This document shows, one piece after another, positions 5,472-9,383 of a stretch of 9,383 nucleotides of DNA. Position numbers and translations under genes: made by a program. The notes beneath the pieces are model-generated. The model had not been told where the DNA came from and ran no database searches. It worked only from the letters and a program-made list of their open reading frames with translations. This stretch comes from CAZRHH01 sp964599885 (GTDB taxonomy: Bacteria; Chloroflexota; Dehalococcoidia; DSTF01; JACRBR01). Numbering within the stretch: the first letter of the stretch is position 1; each line of letters begins with the position of its first letter. Where the stretch lies: positions 1 through 9,383 of the forward strand of contig CAZRHH010000101.1 of the NCBI GenBank assembly GCA_964599885.1, in the 5' to 3' direction.

Positions 5472-6259
5472 CCGCAGATGCGACGTTCGACGCATACGCA
5501 GACGACGAGCTGGCCGCGCTCTACGATCTCGTCTACGACGACTACGACGACGACCTCGCGCTGTACGAGCAGTTCGCCGCTCGCAGCGACGGCGCGTCGC
5601 TCGAGCTGTGCGTCGGCAGCGGGCGGGTGGCGTTGCACCTGGCGCGCGCCGGCCATCGCGTCGTCGGCATCGACACGTCGCGGCCAATGCTCGACCGTCT
5701 GAGCGCTCGGCTCGATGCTACCACTGAGCCGAATGTCCGCCTCGTCGAAGGGGACGCCCGCGACTTCGATCTCGGCGAGCGCTTCGACCTTGTGTACTGC
5801 GCGCTCGACTCGTTCGAGCTGTTTCTCACGCAAGACGATCAGCTCGCGGTGCTGCGCAGCGTCGCGCGGCATCTCGCCGACGGCGGCGTCTTCGTCTGCG
5901 AACTGCGCGCGCTCTCGGTCGTCGACTGGTCGCCAGAACCGTCGCCGCTGCAGCTCGAATGGACGCGCCGCGATCCGGCGACGGGTGACATGATCACGAA
6001 GATGTCGTCGATGCGCGCGTCGCACACGACGCAGACAACCACGACGACGCTGATCTTCGATCGCACAAGCGATCGCGACGACACGGTGCATCGCCGCACG
6101 TTCGAGGTGACGCTGCGCGTGACGGCGCGCGCCGAACTCGGCCTGCTGCTCGCGGCGGCGGGGATGCGCGTGCAGCACGTCTACGGCGACACGGCGCTCT
6201 CGCCCTTCACCGACGCCAGCGATACGATGATCGTCGTCGCAACGCGGGAGGGAGCCTGA
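5468..6259 (+). CDS. class I SAM-dependent methyltransferase, substrate unknown
   Basis: The 263-residue protein shows the class I methyltransferase fold. After an acidic N-terminal helix with YDLVYDDYDDD (19-29) come motif I, LELCVGSGRVALHLA (45-59), the motif II acidic end GIDTSRPML (67-75) that would hold the ribose of SAM, EGDARDF (94-100), and motif IV, FDLVYCALDSFELF (106-119). The C-terminal half is mainly beta-type with a Thr-rich stretch (187-194), typical of small-molecule methyltransferases of the Methyltransf_25 type. The GTG start lies in a GTGA overlap with the M20 stop, and plsX follows after 2 bases, so this is the middle gene of a coupled operon. Nothing in the sequence names the acceptor. 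A link to amidohydrolase or phospholipid chemistry is suggested only by position. Confidence 0.85.
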   Translation: MTADATFDAYADDELAALYDLVYDDYDDDLALYEQFAARSDGASLELCVGSGRVALHLARAGHRVVGIDTSRPMLDRLSARLDATTEPNVRLVEGDARDFDLGERFDLVYCALDSFELFLTQDDQLAVLRSVARHLADGGVFVCELRALSVVDWSPEPSPLQLEWTRRDPATGDMITKMSSMRASHTTQTTTTTLIFDRTSDRDDTVHRRTFEVTLRVTARAELGLLLAAAGMRVQHVYGDTALSPFTDASDTMIVVATREGA

Positions 6260-6261
6260 AC

Positions 6262-7251
6262 GTGCTGATCGCGCTTGACGCCATGGGCGGAGACCACGCA
6301 CCGGCCGAGATCGTCGCCGGTGCGCTTCTTGCCCGCAAGGAACTGGGCGTCGATGTCGCGCTCGTCGGGGCGAAAGCCGTGATCGAAGCGGAACTCGCGC
6401 GCCAGGGCGAGGCGGCGACGGCGTTTCAGATCATCCACGCCAGCGAGGCGATCGGCATGGACGAGCATCCGGCGCAGGCCGTCCGCGCGAAGAAGGATGC
6501 GTCGATCAACGTCGCGATGGACATGGTGAAGCGCGGCGTCGCGAGCGGCGTAATCTCCGCCGGGAACACGGGCGCGGTGATGGCGTCGGCGCTGGTGACG
6601 CTCGGCCGCATCCACGGCATCGAGCGCCCGGCGCTCGGCACGATCGCGCCGTTCACCGACCGCGGCGTGCTGGTGCTGGACGTCGGCGCGAATGCCGACG
6701 TGAAACCGAGCTACATGGTGCAGTTCGCGCAGATGGGCGCGATGTACGCCGAGCGCGTGATGGGCATCAAGAACCCGCGCGTTGGCCTGCTCAACATCGG
6801 CGCCGAAGACACGAAGGGCAACGAACTCGTGCTCGACGTACACGCGCGGCTCCGCACCGCGCCGATCAACTTCGTCGGCAACATCGAAGGCGGCGACTTG
6901 CACAAGAACGTCGTCGACGTGCTAGTCACCGACGGCTTCACCGGCAACGTCGCCATGAAAGTTACGGAGGGCGCGGCGGAGTTCATCTTCCGCGAACTGC
7001 GCGCGAATCTCACGTCGAAACTGCGCTACAAGCTGGCGGCGATGGTGCTGCGTCCCGCGCTGCTGAAGATGCGCGACCGGATGGATCCCGGCACGTACGG
7101 CGGCATCCCGCTGCTCGGCGTCAACGGCTTCGTGCTGATCGCCCACGGCAACTCGAACGCCCGCGCGATCAAGAACGCGATCCACTTCGCTCACGAAGGC
7201 GCGCAATCGGGGATGGTCGATAGCATCCGCCTCGCGCTCGGACGGAAGTGA
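6262..7251 (+). CDS. plsX: phosphate acyltransferase PlsX
   Basis: The 329-residue protein has the usual PlsX length. It would make acyl-phosphate from acyl-ACP and phosphate, the donor for PlsY in phosphatidic acid synthesis, at the inner membrane face. Seen: IALDAMGGDHAP (3-14), SAGNTGAVMAS (99-109), RPALGTIAP (122-130), LDVGANADVKP (139-149), GLLNIGAEDTKGNEL (175-189), FVGNIEGGDLHKN (204-216), VTDGFTGNVAMK (222-233), YGGIPLLGVNG (279-289), AHGNSNARAIKNAI (294-307). The GTG at 6262 is the right start because the protein begins directly with the conserved LIALDAMGGD strand and GGGAGGGAG lies 7 bases upstream. It is unusual in not being followed by fabD, fabG, acpP or rpmF-linked genes; it ends its operon and faces nadA convergently. 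Confidence 0.97.
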   Translation: MLIALDAMGGDHAPAEIVAGALLARKELGVDVALVGAKAVIEAELARQGEAATAFQIIHASEAIGMDEHPAQAVRAKKDASINVAMDMVKRGVASGVISAGNTGAVMASALVTLGRIHGIERPALGTIAPFTDRGVLVLDVGANADVKPSYMVQFAQMGAMYAERVMGIKNPRVGLLNIGAEDTKGNELVLDVHARLRTAPINFVGNIEGGDLHKNVVDVLVTDGFTGNVAMKVTEGAAEFIFRELRANLTSKLRYKLAAMVLRPALLKMRDRMDPGTYGGIPLLGVNGFVLIAHGNSNARAIKNAIHFAHEGAQSGMVDSIRLALGRK

Positions 7252-7282
7252 CGTCTGCAGCACGACGGTATGGTCCCCCGCA

Positions 7283-7315
7283 CGATGGTAGGGGCCCCGC
7301 TTGCTGGGCCCGGGC
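7283..7315 (+). repeat. GGGGCCCC-GCTT hairpin repeat, copy 2
   Basis: CGATGGTAGGGGCCCCGCTT followed by GCTGGGCCCGGGC; this is the plus-strand counterpart of the copy at 4177-4211. It lies in the 135-base space between the convergent plsX and nadA stops. The stem has two mismatches and no T-run, so a terminator role is possible but not supported. Confidence 0.78.
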
Positions 7316-7356
7316 GTTCACGCGATGTAGACGGGCGCGCAATACGATGATCGCGA

Positions 7357-7380
7357 CCCAGTTCCCAATCCCCACTTCCC
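7357..7380 (+). repeat. heptad CCC tract in the nadA 3' flank, potential G-quadruplex on the minus strand
   Basis: CCC triplets start at 7357, 7364, 7371 and 7378 with filler AGTT, AATC and ACTT. On the minus strand, four G-runs with 3-4 base loops begin 6 bases past the nadA stop codon and would be carried in its mRNA tail. The 7-base phasing matches the tract at 4225-4248, though the filler bases differ. Confidence 0.7.
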
Positions 7381-7386
7381 AGCAAC

Positions 7387-8595
7387 CTAGATCCTGAGCA
7401 TCCGATCGAGGGCGAGCTTTGCGTTTGCGGCGATCGCGTCCGGGACGGCGATCTGGTTGATCACGTGGCCGTCGACGAGGGCTTCGATCGCCCACGCCAG
7501 GTACGCGGGGTGGACGCGGTACATCGTCGAGCACGGGCAGACGACGGGGTCGAGGCAGAAGACGGTCTTATCGGGATTTTCTTTCGCGAGACGGCTGACG
7601 AGGTTGATCTCCGTGCCGACGGCGAAGCGCGCGCCGGCCGGAGCGTCGGTGATCGTACGCGTGATGAACTCCGTCGAGCCGTTGAGGTCGGCGGCCTGCA
7701 CCGTTTCGTAGCGGCACTCCGGGTGGACGATCACGGTGATGTCCGGGTAATTCGCGCGCGCGTCGGCGATCTGCGCCGGCGTGAAGCGCTGGTGTACGGA
7801 GCAGTGCCCCGCCCACAGGATGATGCGGCTGTCCTGCAGCGTTTGCAGCGTCTGCCCGCCCATCGAGCCGTACGGACGCGCCCAGCCCCAGAGCACCATC
7901 TGCTCGAGCGGCACGCCCATCGCGGCGCCCGTGTTGCGGCCGAGATGCTGGTCGGGGAAGAACAACACGCGCTTCTTCTGCGCGAACGCCCACTCCAGCA
8001 CCTTCGCCGCGTTGCTCGACGTGCAGACGGCGCCCCCGTGCTCGCCGACGAACGCCTTCAGCGCGGCGGCGGAGTTCATGTACGTGATCGGCAGCGTGTC
8101 TTGCGCGATGCCCAACTCCTCGAGTTCGGCCCAGGCGTTGTAGACGTCGTCCGGGTCCGCCATGTCGGACATCGAGCAGCCGGCGGCGAGGTTCGGCAGG
8201 ATGACCTTCTGATGCGGCGCGCTGAGAATGTCGGCGGCCTCGGCCATGAAGTGGACGCCGCAGAAGATGATGTACTCCGCTTCGGCGTTGCCGGCGGCCC
8301 ACTGCGCGAGCTTAAAGCTGTCGCCGCGGAGGTCGGCGTAGGCGATCACGTCCGCGCGCTGGTAGTGGTGGCCGAGGACGATCAGCTTCGAGCCGAGCTT
8401 GCGGCGGCCTTCGGCGATGCGCGCCGAAATCTCGTCCGCCGAGAGCGCGAGGTAGTCGCGCGGGATGTCCTGCTGCCAGTAGGCGAACGAGCGCTCCTCA
8501 GCGAGCGGCACCGTGGCGATCGAATCAGCCTCGCAGCCGATCCCGCCGACAGCGCGCATCTTCTTTTCGGTGATGGGAAGCGTGATCGTCGTCAT
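7387..8595 (-). CDS. nadA: quinolinate synthase NadA
   Basis: The 402-residue protein would condense iminoaspartate with dihydroxyacetone phosphate to quinolinate, the precursor of NAD, using an oxygen-sensitive [4Fe-4S] cluster. Seen: LGHHYQRADV (74-83), GDSFKLAQWA (91-100), FCGVHFMAEAADIL (111-124), AAGCSMSDMAD (137-147, cluster C140), MNSAAALKAF (173-182), CTSSNAAKVLEWA (191-203), FFPDQHLGRNTG (212-223), WAGHCSVHQRF (261-271, cluster C265), HPECR (291-295), GTEINLVSRL (327-336) and VCPCSTMYR (352-360, third cluster cysteine C353 or C355). It matches the longer B. subtilis type, with about 30 extra N-terminal residues. The ATG at 8595 is supported by GGAGG at 8607-8603, 7 bases upstream. 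nadB and nadC are not in the window. It has its own promoter and probable operator (8659-8706). Confidence 0.97.
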   Translation of the reverse strand: MTTITLPITEKKMRAVGGIGCEADSIATVPLAEERSFAYWQQDIPRDYLALSADEISARIAEGRRKLGSKLIVLGHHYQRADVIAYADLRGDSFKLAQWAAGNAEAEYIIFCGVHFMAEAADILSAPHQKVILPNLAAGCSMSDMADPDDVYNAWAELEELGIAQDTLPITYMNSAAALKAFVGEHGGAVCTSSNAAKVLEWAFAQKKRVLFFPDQHLGRNTGAAMGVPLEQMVLWGWARPYGSMGGQTLQTLQDSRIILWAGHCSVHQRFTPAQIADARANYPDITVIVHPECRYETVQAADLNGSTEFITRTITDAPAGARFAVGTEINLVSRLAKENPDKTVFCLDPVVCPCSTMYRVHPAYLAWAIEALVDGHVINQIAVPDAIAANAKLALDRMLRI

Positions 8596-8658
8596 ACGGC
8601 GACCTCCGAACGGGCGATTGGGAGCTGATTCGATGCGGCGGCTGCCCGCCTCGCCGAC

Positions 8659-8679
8659 TTAGTGTACCTATGACACTAA
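8659..8679 (-). promoter_or_regulatory. palindromic operator candidate at the nadA promoter
   Basis: TTAGTGT (8659-8665), seven spacer bases, ACACTAA (8673-8679): a perfect 7+7 inverted repeat, 63 bases before the nadA start codon. It overlaps the last two bases of the -10 box and covers the expected transcription start, where a bound protein would block RNA polymerase. Its AT-rich arms stand out against the GC-rich surroundings. GTGT-N7-ACAC spacing resembles operators of NAD-metabolism regulators such as NrtR as I remember them; the regulator is not encoded here. Confidence 0.7.
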
Positions 8680-8706
8680 CTTACCACGGTGCCCGTGGAG
8701 TGTCAA
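8678..8706 (-). promoter_or_regulatory. nadA: nadA promoter, -35 TTGACA / -10 TAAGTT
   Basis: Reading leftward, TTGACA (8706-8701) is a perfect sigma-70 -35 box, followed by 17 bases and TAAGTT (8683-8678), which keeps three of the six consensus -10 positions including the first TA and final T. Transcription would begin near 8671, leaving a leader of about 75 bases before the ATG at 8595. The operator palindrome starts inside the -10 box. No riboswitch-like fold is evident in the leader. Confidence 0.65.
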
Positions 8707-8722
8707 ACGCTGCGATAAACGA

Positions 8723-8757
8723 CGTAGCGGCGGAGCTTCAGCTCCGCTTCGTCGAGC
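8723..8757 (+). repeat. GTAGC-family repeat copy 2, with perfect GCGGAGCT palindrome
   Basis: CGTAGCG leads into GCGGAGCT-TC-AGCTCCGC (8730-8747), identical to the 18 bases at 3669-3686, then TTCGTCGAG. It is the first of three rightward units whose GTAGC begins at 8724, 8792 and 8862, spaced 68 and 70 bases apart. Confidence 0.8.
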
Positions 8758-8790
8758 CAGCACCCCGCCCGAATGCGCCACCAAGCGAAA

Positions 8791-8825
8791 TGTAGCTGCG
8801 TAGCTTTAGCTGCGCCTCGTCGAAT
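8791..8825 (+). repeat. GTAGC-family repeat copy 3
   Basis: Begins TGTAGCTGCGTAGCTTTAGC and continues TGCGCCTCGTCGAA; preceded by GCGAAA. The arms GCGTAGCT/AGCTGCGC nearly pair around TT. It shares the TCGTCGA end with copy 2. Confidence 0.8.
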
Positions 8826-8860
8826 CACGCTATACGCGCCCACGATCGCGCCACATCAAA

Positions 8861-8894
8861 CGTAGCTGCGTAGCTTTGGCTTCGCCACGTCGAT
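8861..8894 (+). repeat. GTAGC-family repeat copy 4
   Basis: Begins CGTAGCTGCGTAGCTTTGGC and continues TTCGCCACGTCGAT. It shares its first 15 core bases with copy 3, and the CGTCGA end is kept. The bases between copies 3 and 4 partly resemble those between copies 2 and 3 (GCGCCAC...AAA), so the tandem unit is about 68-70 bases. Confidence 0.78.
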
Positions 8895-8944
8895 GTCGCG
8901 CCAAGTGGATCGCCAACGCAGCACCGCGAACACGACCGGCGTGG

Positions 8945-8964
8945 CGGCACAGCTTGCTGTGCCG
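8945..8964. repeat. CGGCACAGC-TT-GCTGTGCCG perfect hairpin
   Basis: Nine-base arms with exact complementarity around TT. It has the same GCTT centre as the GGGGCCCC and GCGGAGCT hairpins but different arms. No T-run follows. It sits between the rightward and leftward GTAGC copies. Confidence 0.8.
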
Positions 8965-8984
8965 TCGTCGCCGCCGCAGCACAG

Positions 8985-9019
8985 CGATGGTAGGGACCCC
9001 GCTTGCCGGGCCCCGGTCG
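8985..9019 (+). repeat. GGGGCCCC-GCTT hairpin repeat, copy 3
   Basis: CGATGGTAGGGACCCCGCTT followed by GCCGGGCCCCGGTCG. Relative to copy 1 it has GGGACCCC in the left arm, one more stem mismatch. The flanking CGATGGTA and GGTCG are kept, which shows that the repeat unit extends beyond the hairpin. Confidence 0.8.
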
Positions 9020-9074
9020 AAACGGCACGCCACCCCCGACTCGGCGCTGGGCGCTGACCCGAACCGGCGCACGT

Positions 9075-9095
9075 AAGCTACGCAGCTACGTTTCG
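9075..9095 (-). repeat. GTAGC-family repeat copy 5 (inverted)
   Basis: On the minus strand: CGAAACGTAGCTGCGTAGCT then T. It is the reverse orientation of copies 2-4, with the same CGAAA lead as copy 3. Confidence 0.75.
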
Positions 9096-9151
9096 TTCTG
9101 TGTTGTGCGGGTTGCTTGCTGGGGTCCGGTGCTTGGCGCGGATACGAACCC

Positions 9152-9181
9152 GCGCAGCTAAAGCTACGCAGCTACATCTCG
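9152..9181 (-). repeat. GTAGC-family repeat copy 6 (inverted)
   Basis: On the minus strand: CGAGATGTAGCTGCGTAGCT then TTAGCTGCGC. Its core is identical to copy 3. Its GTAGC lies 86 bases from that of copy 5. Sequence following both leftward copies is related (GGTTCGTATCCGCGCC versus GGTTCGGGTCAGCGCC), so the leftward units are longer repeats too. Confidence 0.8.
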
Positions 9182-9234
9182 TTCTTGCGCCGCGCGCTAC
9201 CCCATCTTCGTTCCATCTGCGATCCTGCCACACC

Positions 9235-9383
9235 ATGAGCGTCCACTCCTGCTACGTCTGCTCGCTCACCAACTCGCTGCGATTCCTGCGCGCGAACGGC
9301 GGCGACGACGGCGCGACGATCACGGTTCCCGCCCGGTTCGCCGGCCCGCCCGGCAGCGCGAACGGCGGGATCGCGACGGGGAT
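9235..9383 (+). CDS. partial gene at the right edge, possible thioesterase-like (hotdog) protein
   Basis: An ATG at 9235 opens a frame that stays open to the window end (49 complete codons). It begins MSVHSCYVCSLTNSLRF and later has RFAGPPGSANGGIATG. A Cys-x2-Cys near the N-terminus followed by an aromatic-(S/A/Q)-GPPG-x-ANGG motif is reminiscent of uncharacterised thioesterase-superfamily proteins of Actinobacteria and Chloroflexota, where GPPG..NGG lies at the start of the first hotdog domain. That likeness is from memory and the catalytic region is outside the window. Third codon positions are strongly G/C like the firm genes. No clear ribosome binding site is visible. Confidence 0.55.
   Translation, partial: MSVHSCYVCSLTNSLRFLRANGGDDGATITVPARFAGPPGSANGGIATG

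Larger units (their letters stand above)
8707..9234. other. gene-free repeat cluster behind nadA
   Basis: These 528 bases hold five GTAGC-family copies (three rightward, two leftward), a perfect CGGCACAGC hairpin and one GGGGCCCC-type hairpin, listed separately. Small open frames in it translate the repeats and have no family features. The repeats are degenerate and not separated by uniform spacers, so this is not a CRISPR array. Confidence 0.75.

Noticed and set aside
4203..5687. 494-codon open frame antisense to the M20 and methyltransferase genes
   Set aside because: It is Arg/Ala/Asp-rich with no motifs, and mirrors the codon pattern of two firm genes. Long antisense frames are expected at this GC content.
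5111..6301. 396-codon minus-strand frame over the methyltransferase
   Set aside because: Antisense shadow; the plus strand has clear SAM-binding motifs and operon overlaps.
7465..8628. 387-codon plus-strand frame over nadA
   Set aside because: Val/Arg/Ala-rich mirror of nadA codons without motifs.
8596..8658. Riboswitch in the nadA leader
   Set aside because: The leader is only about 75 bases and I see no conserved NAD-riboswitch-like fold; the operator explains control better.
8721..9181. CRISPR array
   Set aside because: Repeats are few, degenerate, in both orientations and without uniform spacers; no cas gene nearby.

Overview
This is a GC-rich bacterial window with six complete protein genes, one tRNA, two probable partial genes at the edges, and a large load of short repeats confined almost entirely to the intergenic spaces. 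The gene content, the GTG starts, the tightly overlapping operons and the hairpin repeats (the GGGGCCCC-GCTT type and the GTAGCTGCGTAGCTT type) would fit a Chloroflexota/Dehalococcoidia-like genome. That placement is an inference from general look, not proof.

Left part, minus strand (about 318-3438): a three-gene surface-polysaccharide operon read right to left. It holds a short monotopic sugar-phosphate transferase that would load the first sugar onto undecaprenyl phosphate, a WcaI-like family-4 glycosyltransferase, and a GDP-L-fucose synthase. The genes overlap by 1 and 4 bases, so translation is probably coupled. A further minus-strand gene may run off the left edge (1-119). The sugar transferase has a good GTG start with an AGGAGG ribosome binding site, but its first 65 residues include a translated copy of a dispersed genomic repeat.

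Centre: a repeat-rich spacer (3439-3873), a tRNA-Pro(CGG) with encoded CCA and its own terminator, then a second repeat-rich spacer (3952-4280). A plus-strand operon follows: an M20 amidohydrolase, a class I SAM methyltransferase (4-base GTGA overlap) and the phospholipid-synthesis acyltransferase plsX (2-base gap). GGGGCCCC-type hairpins in opposite orientation and heptad-spaced CCC tracts lie at both ends of this operon.

Right part: nadA (quinolinate synthase) on the minus strand, convergent with plsX. It has its own promoter (TTGACA, 17 bp, TAAGTT) overlapped by a perfect 7+7 palindrome, a likely NAD-biosynthesis operator. Behind it is a 640-base gene-free stretch (8596-9234) with converging repeat copies and strong hairpins. 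The start of a plus-strand gene of possible thioesterase-like type runs off the right edge.

I see no clear new multi-gene system. The parts most worth a second look are the nadA operator/promoter, the heptad CCC tracts that recur at three gene boundaries, the repeat read through as the N-terminus of the sugar transferase, and the converging repeat array behind nadA.
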